The position numbers and the translations under genes are program-made. Shown one piece after another: positions 32,389-40,352 of a stretch of 43,816 nucleotides of DNA (position 1 is its first letter; each line of letters opens with the position of its first letter). Origin of the DNA: Chloroflexi bacterium RBG_16_60_22. Lineage in GTDB: Bacteria; Chloroflexota; Dehalococcoidia; Dehalococcoidales; RBG-16-60-22. Location of the stretch: positions 1 to 43,816 of the forward strand of contig MGNX01000108.1 in NCBI GenBank assembly GCA_001796935.1, read 5' to 3'. The notes under the pieces were generated by a model. It did no database searches and was not told the DNA's origin. It was given only the letters and a program-made list of their open reading frames with translations.

Positions 32389-33001
32389 CATAATAATAGG
32401 CGGGGTCGGGGGTCAGGGCGTGGTACTGATGTCCGAGCTGCTCGGCAACGCCGCCGTCCGGAGTGGTATTCAGGTGAGGGGCTCCGAGGTCCTGGGGATG
32501 GCGCAGCGGGGAGGCTCCGTTTTCAGCAATATCCGCCTGGGACACGGTGTGGCCTCGGCGCTGACGCCGGAAGGCAGGTGCGATGTCCTCATCGCCGTGG
32601 AGCCGTCGGAGGCACTCCGTAATATTCAGTACCTGGGGAAGTCCAGCGTGGTGGTAGTCAACACCCGGACGGTATTGCCCTTTACCGTGTTCCTGGGCAA
32701 GAGCGGCTATCCCACCCTGAAGCAGATACTGGCCGGACTAAAAAAAGTTACCGACCGTGTTATCACGGTGGACGCCGCCGGGCTGGCCGAGAAGGCCGGC
32801 AGCCTGCAATCGATGAACGTGGTCATGCTGGGGGCTTTATACGGGACCGGCCTGGTGCCGGTGGACACCGATACCGCCAGGGAGGTCATCCGGGGGCGCT
32901 TTCCGGCCCGGGCGGCCGACACCAACCTCAAGGCTTTCGAGCTGGGCTATAAGGAAGTCCTGAAGGCGCTGCAAAAGACGGCGGCCGGTCGCGACTCCTG
33001 A
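32366..33001 (+). CDS. iorB: Indolepyruvate:ferredoxin oxidoreductase beta subunit (IorB)
   Basis: This 211-residue protein is the POR-gamma-type partner of IorA: IIIGGVGGQGVVLMSELLGNAAVRSG near the N-terminus, then VRGSEVLGMAQRGGSVFSNIRLG and DVLIAVEPSEALRNIQYL. It overlaps the iorA reading frame by 23 nt, so the two are translationally coupled and should form the usual heteromer. A GGGAG lies before its ATG inside iorA. Its stop is 8 nt from that of the convergent MmgE/PrpD gene. Confidence 0.93.
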   Translation: MAATKELNIIIGGVGGQGVVLMSELLGNAAVRSGIQVRGSEVLGMAQRGGSVFSNIRLGHGVASALTPEGRCDVLIAVEPSEALRNIQYLGKSSVVVVNTRTVLPFTVFLGKSGYPTLKQILAGLKKVTDRVITVDAAGLAEKAGSLQSMNVVMLGALYGTGLVPVDTDTAREVIRGRFPARAADTNLKAFELGYKEVLKALQKTAAGRDS

Positions 33002-33009
33002 GGAACGGT

Positions 33010-34407
33010 CTAGGCCACCATCAGCCTGACGATGCGGCTGACGTCGTCAATGTCTTCCAGGTCCTGGAGCATCTCCAGCAATCTGGCGGCATTTTTACGC
33101 GAGACCGTCTGCGAGAAGTCCACCTGGTGCCAGAACTTGTCCGTGACCTGCTTCAGGGGAGCGGGCTTTTGGGTCCAGTCGCGGTTGAGCAAGCCTGACT
33201 CGGTGAACTCCCGCCCGTCCTTCATCTTTACCTGGAGGGTGATGGCCCAGCGTTCCGAGGCGCTGGCTGGCTCAATCATCTTCGTCCTGGCGGTCAGCTC
33301 GCTGGCTCGGGGGTCGAGGATGGCTTCCTCGGTAAAGTTGGGCAGCCCCACGCTCTTCCTGAGCAGGGCGGTGGCCACGGTATAGGGGTAGCTGAAAATG
33401 GCGTCCCCGTGGGGGAACTCCCGGATAACGAACGGCTTGGCGTAGTAGCTGCGCTGGAGGGTTCCCGGGGGCACGGTGAGGATAACCTCGGCGATGTCGT
33501 CGGTGCTGATATCGTGTTTGCGGACGAGCTCCAGGGCGCAGTTGATGGCGATGTGGTTGGGCATGCCGCAGGGGTAGGGCTTGAAATAGGCCTCGCCGTA
33601 GTATTTCTTCCCCAGGTCACGGGTGAGGATGGACGGGTCCTTGCAGCCCTTGGCGTAGAGGAAAAAGTAGCCGAACCGACTCTGCAAGGCGTCTTCCACC
33701 CCCGTCCACCCTCTGGCGGCCAGCTCGGCGGCGAAGATGCCGTGGCGGGCGGCCGTGCCCTGGCCGAGCTTGAAGGTGGTAGCCCCGTCCCAGATGCTCT
33801 GGATGGCGGCGGCTATCAGGTTGAGCACGATGCCGAAGGCGTGCCGCATCCGGTGCGCGTCCAGCTTGAGCAGCCGGCCCGCCGTGGCCGCGGCCCCGAG
33901 GTGGCTCAGCGTGCCGCAGCCGTCCCAGCCCAGCCCGATGGGGTGCTCGGCGGAGGCGGCCTGGACCCTGGCGGCAACGTCATCGCCCACCAGCATCGCG
34001 GTCAGCAGCTCCCTGCCGCTGACTTTTTGCGCCTCGCCCAGCGCCAGGGCGGTGGGCACCAGCGTGGCGGCGTGGTGGGAAGGAAACACCTGGCCGTCGA
34101 TAACGTAGGACATCACCTCGAAATCGTAAGAGCGGGCCATGATGGCGTTGAGCATGGCCACGTTCTGGGCGGGCGCCTTGCCGCCGCGGACGAAGATGGT
34201 GGACTCGGTTTTGCCGCCCCATTCCCGGAGGAGGTCGAGCAGGGCGGCGTTGCCGGGGGCATCGGCTCCGCCGATGACACAGCCGAGGACGTCGATGATG
34301 CGCTTTTTGGCCAGGTCCAGCGTGTCGTCGTCGAAGTCCTCAAAGCGCGTCTCGACGACGTTTTCCGATATGGCCTCGATGGCGGTCTTGCCTTCAGTAT
34401 CGCTCAT
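33010..34407 (-). CDS. MmgE/PrpD family protein, copy 1
   Basis: This 465-residue protein belongs to the MmgE/PrpD fold (2-methylcitrate dehydratase, cis-aconitate decarboxylase, iminodisuccinate epimerase). Typical features are DLAKKRIIDVLGCVIGG near the N-terminus, the VFPSHHAATLVPTALALGE block, HPIGLGWDGCGTLSHLGAAATAGRLLKLD and a PYPCGMPNHIAINCALEL segment. It starts 1 nt after the stop of copy 2, so they are translationally coupled and may form a heteromer. The reaction is probably a hydration/dehydration or decarboxylation of a polycarboxylate-like intermediate; which one cannot be told. It is the last gene of a four-gene minus-strand operon. Confidence 0.88.
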   Translation of the reverse strand: MSDTEGKTAIEAISENVVETRFEDFDDDTLDLAKKRIIDVLGCVIGGADAPGNAALLDLLREWGGKTESTIFVRGGKAPAQNVAMLNAIMARSYDFEVMSYVIDGQVFPSHHAATLVPTALALGEAQKVSGRELLTAMLVGDDVAARVQAASAEHPIGLGWDGCGTLSHLGAAATAGRLLKLDAHRMRHAFGIVLNLIAAAIQSIWDGATTFKLGQGTAARHGIFAAELAARGWTGVEDALQSRFGYFFLYAKGCKDPSILTRDLGKKYYGEAYFKPYPCGMPNHIAINCALELVRKHDISTDDIAEVILTVPPGTLQRSYYAKPFVIREFPHGDAIFSYPYTVATALLRKSVGLPNFTEEAILDPRASELTARTKMIEPASASERWAITLQVKMKDGREFTESGLLNRDWTQKPAPLKQVTDKFWHQVDFSQTVSRKNAARLLEMLQDLEDIDDVSRIVRLMVA

Positions 34408-34408
34408 T

Positions 34409-35788
34409 TTACAGCGTAATCTCCCGGATAAGCTCCGGGACGCTCGCTTTCTCCAGGTTGAGGAGTATCTCCACTGCCCCGTTTATTTTATCGATGGTCA
34501 GCGCCCGCTGGGCGTTGTGGCGGAACTTGGCCACCAGCTCGTCTACGGTCAGGGGGGACTCGGTGGAGCCGTGGGGCATCTTCCGGTCTTCCTTGAAGGT
34601 CTTGCCTTTGGCCCTGACCTCCAGAGTGGTGAGCTGGGGCTCCGTCTCCGTTTGAGGATGGACTATCACGCTGACTTTTTTAGCAAACGACTGGATTTCC
34701 GGCGAGCGCAGGGTGTCCATGTCCTGCCACTCCACGCCCGGCCGGATGCCGTGGGCGACCACCGCCAGGACGTAGGGCAGCCCGAACTGGAAATCGACGG
34801 TGTTGGTCAGCTCCCGGTTCTGGAAGAGGGGGGCCTCGACGGTGCGGGGGAGATAGCCCTTGACGCTCTGGATGTCCTCCGGCCCGAGGTTGTTCTGCTT
34901 CATGATGTTTTGCAGAATCTCGAGGGCGGGGTGGAGCACCCGGCAGCAGGGGTAGGGCTTATAGTTAACCCGGGTGACGAAGAGCCAGCTCTTGCCGAGG
35001 TCGGTGGTGACGTTCTCCGGGCTCCAGCTGCCGTAGCCGGCGAACTTCCAGAAGCCCTTGTCCGGGGGGTCGAAGACGGTGGTATCGCCCATGTAACCCA
35101 TCTCTGCCCAGAGCGCCGCCATGATGCCGCCGGTGTTCTGCCACCCCGGCACGCCGTACTTGGTCATGGGGCGGTGCTCGCTGAAGGAAGAGCGCACCCA
35201 GGTCAGCACCTGGCTCAGGTGGGCGGCGAGGCCCAGCGCGTGGGTCATTTTACCTTTATCGAGCTTGAGGAGCCGTCCCGCGCCGGCGGCTACCCCGAGG
35301 TTGCAGTTGGCGTAGCCCGTCCGCTCCGGCCAGCGGAAGGGTTTGGTGCCTATCGGCGAGGCGTCCAGCATGCCGCTCAAGACCCTGGCCCCGACCTCGA
35401 AGCCGAGCGCCGTGGCCAGTATCAGGTCCTTGCCGGAGGCCCCGGTACTCTCCGCCACGGCCAGCACGGAGGGGACGATGTAGGCCGGGGCGTGGCCGCC
35501 CGGCATGAGGGCGTCAAAGTCCGGGGTGTTGACCAGCTGGGCGTTGGCGAAGGCGGCGCTGGTGCAGGAGACCTTGTCCCCCAGGCCGATGATGGAAGAT
35601 TCCGGCGGCCCGCCGAGACGTTTGGCCAGGGCGACGGCCATCTTACCCGGGTCGAGGGTCAGCCCGGCCAGCGCATTGCCGATGGAGTCCATCAGCAGCA
35701 GCCTGGACTCGCGCACCACGGGCTCGGGTAAGTCGGCGTACTTCGTTTTAACGGAAAATCCGGCCAGTTCCTCGGTGATATTGCTCAT
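34409..35788 (-). CDS. MmgE/PrpD family protein, copy 2
   Basis: This 459-residue paralogue of the next gene has VRESRLLLMDSIGNALAGLTLDPGKMA near the N-terminus, PGGHAPAYIVPSVLAVAE, NCNLGVAAGAGRLLKLDKGKMTHALGLA and a PYPCCRVLHPALEIL block. The residue after the second Cys-Pro region differs from copy 1 (CCRVLH against CGMPNH), so the two active sites are not equivalent. GGGAGGGG precedes the ATG. It lies 22 nt after an FAD oxidoreductase gene and 1 nt before copy 1. Joint function with those oxidoreductases, such as oxidation plus dehydration of one intermediate, is inferred from order only. Confidence 0.88.
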   Translation of the reverse strand: MSNITEELAGFSVKTKYADLPEPVVRESRLLLMDSIGNALAGLTLDPGKMAVALAKRLGGPPESSIIGLGDKVSCTSAAFANAQLVNTPDFDALMPGGHAPAYIVPSVLAVAESTGASGKDLILATALGFEVGARVLSGMLDASPIGTKPFRWPERTGYANCNLGVAAGAGRLLKLDKGKMTHALGLAAHLSQVLTWVRSSFSEHRPMTKYGVPGWQNTGGIMAALWAEMGYMGDTTVFDPPDKGFWKFAGYGSWSPENVTTDLGKSWLFVTRVNYKPYPCCRVLHPALEILQNIMKQNNLGPEDIQSVKGYLPRTVEAPLFQNRELTNTVDFQFGLPYVLAVVAHGIRPGVEWQDMDTLRSPEIQSFAKKVSVIVHPQTETEPQLTTLEVRAKGKTFKEDRKMPHGSTESPLTVDELVAKFRHNAQRALTIDKINGAVEILLNLEKASVPELIREITL

Positions 35789-35810
35789 TGTCTTGACCCC
35801 TCCCGTAACG

Positions 35811-37217
35811 TTACTTGATTTTCGGCAGGTTCACGCCCTGCTTCCCCAGGTTCTCCCGCAGGGCTGTATAGTCCACTTTTCTCGGCTGGATGCCGTCCCT
35901 GGCCGCCATGGCCGCCGCCGTGCCGGCCGCCTGGCCGTAGGCGATGCAGTGCGGGATGATGTTGAAGGTCTCGTTGACGGTATCGGCGGAGGAGAAGGCG
36001 CGGCCGGCCACCAGCAGGCCGTCCACCCGCTTCGGCACCAGGCAGCGGTAGGGGATGCAGAGGGCGGGGTGGTTCGAGGAAATCTCCCCGAAGTCGTTAT
36101 TGGCCAGCACGGCGATGGTATCCGGGAAGACCTCGTCCGTTTCCAGGTCCTTCTCGCTGAGGGTGTACTCCCCGACGATGCGCCGGCCCCCCTGGGTGCC
36201 CAGCTGGGGTGCGGTGAGCATGATGTAGGCATTCTCGAAACCGGGGACATGCTTCTTCATGAAGTCGTAGGTGACGAGGGCGCGCTTGCGGGACTTGATG
36301 TCTATCCGGGTCAGCTGCTCCACGTCCATGGCGTCGGTGCGCTCCGGCTGGGGCTGCATGCAGTGGTACCAGAGGACTCCGGGCTGGTTGCGGAGGATGC
36401 CCTTGAAGAAGTTGGGGTAGCCGCCGAGCCTGGACAGCTCCTGCAAAAGCTCGCCCCATTTATCCGGCTGGGACGCCCGGAAGTGGTCGAGCTTCCTGAT
36501 ATCGACGTTGGCCATCCAGAAGACCAGGGCCAGCCAGGCGGTGCGGCGCTTGTTATCGCAGTCGTTATCCATCTCCGCCCCGGCGGAGACGAAGATATCG
36601 CCATCGCCGGTGGCATCGATGATAACCTTGCCGAGGATGGCCTGCCGCCCGGACTTGCTCTCGAAGTAGACGCCCCGGACGGTGTTCCCGTCGGTTATCG
36701 TGCGGGTACCCCAGGAGTGCAGCAGCAAATCGACCCCCGCCTCCAGCACCATGTCGTTGAGCTCGTCCTTGAGTATCTCGGGGTCGACGACGGCCGTGTA
36801 GTGCACCCGCTGCTTATCGGTCTTGTAGTCGTGGCGGACATGGAACCACCCGAGGTTGGCGTCCAGGTAGTAATCGACCACCTTCCTGTCGGTGGTGCCC
36901 CAGTCCTCCTTCTTCGGGTAGGAAGTGCCGCCCCTCCGGTCCAGCCGGTCGATGAGCTCCTGGTTGAGGCCGTAGAGGTGCTGCTTCCCGTAGATATCGC
37001 TGAGGTTGGGGATGATGTTGACCAGCCCCCCGGTGGCCATGCCGCCGAGGTGGCCGTAGCGCTCGATGAGGACGGTTTTCGCCCCGCTACGCGCCGCGGC
37101 AATCGCCGAGCCGATGCCGCCGGGACCGCCGCCCACCACCACCACGTCCGCCTCCCGGCAGACCTTGATTTCCCGGGCGGGTTCCGTAATCGTTCTGACT
37201 GAAGGTCGCTTTGCCAT
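35811..37217 (-). CDS. FAD-dependent oxidoreductase (FAD_oxidored type), copy 1
   Basis: This 468-residue flavoprotein has the dinucleotide-binding sequence DVVVVGGGPGGIGSAIAAARSG near residue 24, then LIERYGHLGGMATGGLVNIIPN, the FAD_oxidored hallmark, and a mid-protein VIIDATGDGDIFVSAGAEMD block. The C-terminal part has GLLVAGRAFSSAD...AYGQAAGTAAAMAARDG, contacting FAD. The start at 37217 (MAKRPSV) is chosen for GGAGGT five bases upstream; six more in-frame residues are possible. It follows a clear paralogue by 81 nt and precedes two MmgE/PrpD genes. No membrane or secretion signal. Substrate unknown. Confidence 0.88.
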   Translation of the reverse strand: MAKRPSVRTITEPAREIKVCREADVVVVGGGPGGIGSAIAAARSGAKTVLIERYGHLGGMATGGLVNIIPNLSDIYGKQHLYGLNQELIDRLDRRGGTSYPKKEDWGTTDRKVVDYYLDANLGWFHVRHDYKTDKQRVHYTAVVDPEILKDELNDMVLEAGVDLLLHSWGTRTITDGNTVRGVYFESKSGRQAILGKVIIDATGDGDIFVSAGAEMDNDCDNKRRTAWLALVFWMANVDIRKLDHFRASQPDKWGELLQELSRLGGYPNFFKGILRNQPGVLWYHCMQPQPERTDAMDVEQLTRIDIKSRKRALVTYDFMKKHVPGFENAYIMLTAPQLGTQGGRRIVGEYTLSEKDLETDEVFPDTIAVLANNDFGEISSNHPALCIPYRCLVPKRVDGLLVAGRAFSSADTVNETFNIIPHCIAYGQAAGTAAAMAARDGIQPRKVDYTALRENLGKQGVNLPKIK

Positions 37218-37298
37218 GGGTAACCTCCATCGCAAGACTAATTACTGCCCCCTGTTGGTGCCCAGGGCGGCGGTTAGGTGCTGGCCGCTATTAGTCTA

Positions 37299-38666
37299 TT
37301 ACCGTACGCCCGCCCTGACATCCGGCAGGGGGACGCCCTGCTTGATGAGCCGGGCGCGCAGGTCGGCGAAGTTCACCTTCTTGGGGCTGACGCCGGCCTG
37401 AAGGGCCAGGGCCGAGGCCGTGCCGGCCGCCTCGCCGAAGGCGATGCAGTGCGGGATGAGGTTGAAAAACTCCTGGACGTGCTCGTCCGACGAGAAGGCG
37501 CGGCAGGCCACCAGCAGGTTGTCCACGTTCCTGGGCTGGAGGCAGCGGAAGGGTATGAACATGTTGGGGTGGTCCACCGATTCCTGACCGCGGTCGAGGT
37601 CCGGGAAGATGGCGATGGTGTCCTCGAACGGCTCGTTGTTGGCCATGTCCGCCTTGGTCAGCTTGTATTCGCCAATCAGGCGCCGACTGCTCCGCGTGCC
37701 CAGCTGCGGGGCGGTCAGGACGATGAAGCTCTTCTCGAAGCCGGGGAAATTTTTCTTCCAGAAGTCATAGGTCTTCAGCATCTTCTTACGTCCCTCGAAC
37801 TCGATGCGGGTCAGCTCTTCGACATCCACCTGGCTCTTGTTCGGGTAGCGGTTGTGAATCCAGACGACGCTCTCCTGGTTATTGAGGCAGCTCTTGAGAT
37901 AGCCGGGGAACCCCCCGAGTTTCAGGCATTCGCGCTGCATGGCGGCAAAAGCATCAGGTTGATTATTCTTGAAGTCCTCGGCTCTGCGGAGGTCGACACC
38001 GGCAATCCAGAAGCACAGTGCCAGGTTGGCAATCCTGAAATTGGCGGGGATATTGTCCTCGAACTCGATACCGGCATAGGGGAGGAGGTCGCCATCGCCG
38101 GTAGCGTCGATGACAACCTTGCCCAGCACCGCCTGCCGGCCCGACTTGCTCTCGAAGATGACGCCCCGACACTCGTTGCCTTCCATGATGGGCTCGGTGC
38201 CCCAGGAGTGCAGGTAGGTCTTGACGCCGGCCTCTTGAACCATGTCATTGAGGACGCATTTGGAAATTTCGGCGTCGATGACGGCGCTGTAGCAGACCCT
38301 GTCCTGGCGTATGTAAAAGAAAATCCGGTTGAAATAGTATTTAACGAGTTCCTTATCGGTAACGCCCCATTCTTCTTTTTTAGGGGCGGCCACGGCATCC
38401 CTGACGCGGAGCCTCTCTATCCATTCCTCGCAGATGCCGGCAATCTGCTGCTTGCCGTTGATATCACTCATATTGGGAATAATAGTAACCAGGCCTCCCG
38501 TGCCCATGCCGCCCAGGACACCGTACCTTTCGATGAGCACCGTGCTGGCGCCGTTCCTGGCGGCGGATACCGCCGCCCCGATTCCCCCGGGACCGCCCCC
38601 CACCACCACGACGTCGGCCTCGCAGGCTACTCTGGTATCTCGGGTCGCTTCCTTAATCGTCTTCAT
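37299..38666 (-). CDS. FAD-dependent oxidoreductase (FAD_oxidored type), copy 2
   Basis: This 455-residue flavoprotein is the tandem paralogue of the next gene downstream. It shares DVVVVGGGPGGIGAAVSAARNG, LIERYGVLGGMGTGGLVTIIPN, the KVVIDATGDGDLLPYAGIEF block, APQLGTRSSRRLIGEYKLT and the FAD-contacting AFGEAAGTASALALQAG. It is first in a four-gene operon and has an ideal GGAGG-ATG arrangement. Both copies look complete; whether they form one heteromeric enzyme or act on successive intermediates is open. Confidence 0.88.
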   Translation of the reverse strand: MKTIKEATRDTRVACEADVVVVGGGPGGIGAAVSAARNGASTVLIERYGVLGGMGTGGLVTIIPNMSDINGKQQIAGICEEWIERLRVRDAVAAPKKEEWGVTDKELVKYYFNRIFFYIRQDRVCYSAVIDAEISKCVLNDMVQEAGVKTYLHSWGTEPIMEGNECRGVIFESKSGRQAVLGKVVIDATGDGDLLPYAGIEFEDNIPANFRIANLALCFWIAGVDLRRAEDFKNNQPDAFAAMQRECLKLGGFPGYLKSCLNNQESVVWIHNRYPNKSQVDVEELTRIEFEGRKKMLKTYDFWKKNFPGFEKSFIVLTAPQLGTRSSRRLIGEYKLTKADMANNEPFEDTIAIFPDLDRGQESVDHPNMFIPFRCLQPRNVDNLLVACRAFSSDEHVQEFFNLIPHCIAFGEAAGTASALALQAGVSPKKVNFADLRARLIKQGVPLPDVRAGVR

Positions 38667-38723
38667 TTATTTACCTCCTTCGCCGGTGATGCGGTGCTTT
38701 TTCAACGTGATATCAGTGAAAAG

Positions 38724-38751
38724 CATATAGGATACCCCGCCGCCGTGTCAA
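38724..38751 (-). promoter_or_regulatory. Promoter for the FAD oxidoreductase / MmgE-PrpD operon
   Basis: On the minus strand TTGACA (38751-38746) and TATATG (38729-38724) are 16 nt apart, about 50 nt upstream of the start codon. Confidence 0.55.
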
Positions 38752-38816
38752 ATTTATCCCCTCCATATTACGAGACTTGAAGTCGGGGGGAAAACCGGTT
38801 CAGTGAGGCATATTCC

Positions 38817-38846
38817 TTGACATTTAAAATCAATGGTGAATATAAT
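38817..38846 (+). promoter_or_regulatory. Consensus promoter for the orphan TRAP binding protein
   Basis: TTGACA (38817-38822) and TATAAT (38841-38846) are separated by 18 nt. The predicted leader to 39050 is about 197 nt. Confidence 0.7.
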
Positions 38847-38962
38847 GAGCCGATAAAAACTGGCGTTCTTCGTAGCTGGTTAGCCGAAAGGCCGGATGGA
38901 CGGTTGAATAATTGCTACTGCCGAATATATTGAGATAAGTCCTGGTTACAGCGGAAGCAGGG

Positions 38963-38971
38963 AAGGAGGTG
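38963..38971 (+). promoter_or_regulatory. Orphan extended Shine-Dalgarno in the leader
   Basis: AAGGAGGTG lies about 110 nt after the predicted transcription start and nearly 80 nt before the true start, which has its own AAGGAGG (39035-39041). No start codon follows it at usable distance. Confidence 0.5.
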
Positions 38972-39049
38972 CCACAACCCAGAAGATAAGCAGTACGGGT
39001 TTCACAGGCTTAACCGGAAATGATATTGATGATTAAGGAGGAAAAGGTG

Positions 39050-40198
39050 ATGAAGAGACTGGTATTAATCCCGCTGATGGTTGTCCTGGCCGCCGTGCTG
39101 GTCTTCACCGGATGTGCGCAGCAGGCCGCACCAGCCCCCGGCCAGGCCACGGTACTGAATCCGGCCCCCGCCCCCCAGGGTCCCCAGACCATTACCGCCC
39201 AGACCCAGGCCCCGGCGCCCTCCGCACCCGCGGCAAAGCCGGGAAAAATTTACTATCTGAAATTTAACGACTGGGGTCCCTCGGCGATTACCATCGGCAA
39301 GCTGCATATCCAGGCGGCGGAGATGATTGAAGAGAGGACCGGCGGCAAGGTAATCGTTACCAACTACTTCAACCAGTCCCTGTTGAAGTACGGGGATACC
39401 TTCCGGGGCATCTCGGCCGGTATCGCCGACCTGTCGCTTTACGTTATCGGGGCCACCCAGGGTGTCCATGATATTAACCAGGCTATCGCCCTGCCTTTCA
39501 TGGGTCTCCCTGATATGCCCAGCGGCACCAAGATTTATAACGAGCTCCGGCAAAAGTTCCCCGAGCTGGACCGGGAGAACACCAAGGCCAACGCCAAGTG
39601 GCTGACCGTCCGCATGATGCCGCCCACCCAGCTGCATCTCGTCAAGCGGTTTGCGGCCCTCCCCGACGACCTCAAGGGCATGAAGGTTATCGCCGGGGCA
39701 TCCCTGGTGGATATGCTCAGTCAGGTCGGGGCGGCCGGCGTGATGATGGGCCCGCCGGACTGGTACATGTCCCTGGAGAGAGGACTCGTCGAGGGGCAGT
39801 TTGTCCACTGGCCGGCCGTTTACGACTTTCATACCCTGGAGCTGTTCAAGTTCCATACCCTCTACGGTGACGGCGGCATCCAGATGAGTCCCATCGGCTT
39901 CATGGCCAATCTCGATTCCTGGAACCAGATACCCGCGGAGTACCAGAAGATAATCGTGGACGTCTACCAGTGGGTAAATGATGAGTCCACCACGGCTGAT
40001 CTAGACCTTATCGATAAAGCCGTGAAGGCCGCCAGGGACTGGGGCCATATCTCCGACTACCTGACGCCGGAAGAAATCCAGTTGTGGGCTAAACTTGTGG
40101 AACCATATCACCAGAGCTGGATTGCGGATGCCACAGCCAAGGGCTGGCCCGCCCAGCAGGTCTACGACGGACTGAAGCAGATAGTGGCGAAGTATTAA
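39050..40198 (+). CDS. Orphan TRAP-type solute-binding lipoprotein A
   Basis: This 382-residue DctP-family lipoprotein has a signal peptide MKRLVLIPLMVVLAAVLVFTGC with its lipid-carrying Cys at about residue 22, an Ala/Pro/Gln-rich linker, then a binding domain from about residue 65 (KIYYLKFNDWGPSAITIGK). The LKGxKxR arginine that grips carboxylates is Ile214 here (LKGMKVI). The segment MMGPPDWYMSLERGLVEGQF corresponds to the family's ALQ-G-D region. ATG 39050 is chosen over an in-frame ATG at 39020 because AAGGAGG lies between them. No dctQ or dctM gene is adjacent, so it must use the permease at 19722-21562 or one outside the window, or act as a sensor. Confidence 0.88.
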   Translation: MKRLVLIPLMVVLAAVLVFTGCAQQAAPAPGQATVLNPAPAPQGPQTITAQTQAPAPSAPAAKPGKIYYLKFNDWGPSAITIGKLHIQAAEMIEERTGGKVIVTNYFNQSLLKYGDTFRGISAGIADLSLYVIGATQGVHDINQAIALPFMGLPDMPSGTKIYNELRQKFPELDRENTKANAKWLTVRMMPPTQLHLVKRFAALPDDLKGMKVIAGASLVDMLSQVGAAGVMMGPPDWYMSLERGLVEGQFVHWPAVYDFHTLELFKFHTLYGDGGIQMSPIGFMANLDSWNQIPAEYQKIIVDVYQWVNDESTTADLDLIDKAVKAARDWGHISDYLTPEEIQLWAKLVEPYHQSWIADATAKGWPAQQVYDGLKQIVAKY

Positions 40199-40227
40199 GC
40201 AATCAGCAGCAGAGTCTGTCATGAAAG

Positions 40228-40268
40228 GGGCCGGTCCTGTTTAACCAGCGGGGCCGGCCCTGCCTTTT
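40228..40268 (+). terminator. Intrinsic terminator of the orphan binding protein A gene
   Basis: GGGCCGGTCC (40228-40237) pairs with GGGCCGGCCC (40251-40260) over 10 bp with one wobble, followed by TGCCTTTT. Confidence 0.65.
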
Positions 40269-40276
40269 CCCGGGTG

Positions 40277-40336
40277 AAAAGATGAGGCTGACCCGGCGGG
40301 ATGCGGGCCGTTGCGGCCGCGCGTCGGGCCAGCCTC
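40277..40336 (-). terminator. Intrinsic terminator of the orphan binding protein B gene
   Basis: On the minus strand GAGGCTGGCCCG (40336-40325) pairs with CGGGTCAGCCTC (40295-40284), with a GC-rich loop and then ATCTTTT. It stands back to back with the plus-strand terminator. Confidence 0.65.
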
Positions 40337-40352
40337 AATAGTTCAGTAGCGG

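Larger units (their letters stand above)
38667..39049. other. Divergent control region and long leader of the orphan TRAP binding protein
   Basis: This 383-nt interval has no gene. It holds one promoter in each direction (38724-38751 minus, 38817-38846 plus) and a leader of about 197 nt with an orphan ribosome site at 38963-38971. Confidence 0.6.

Noticed and set aside
38853..39049. Riboswitch in the 197-nt leader of orphan binding protein A
   Set aside because: Several short pairings can be drawn, but I recognise no known aptamer core; only the orphan ribosome site stands out.
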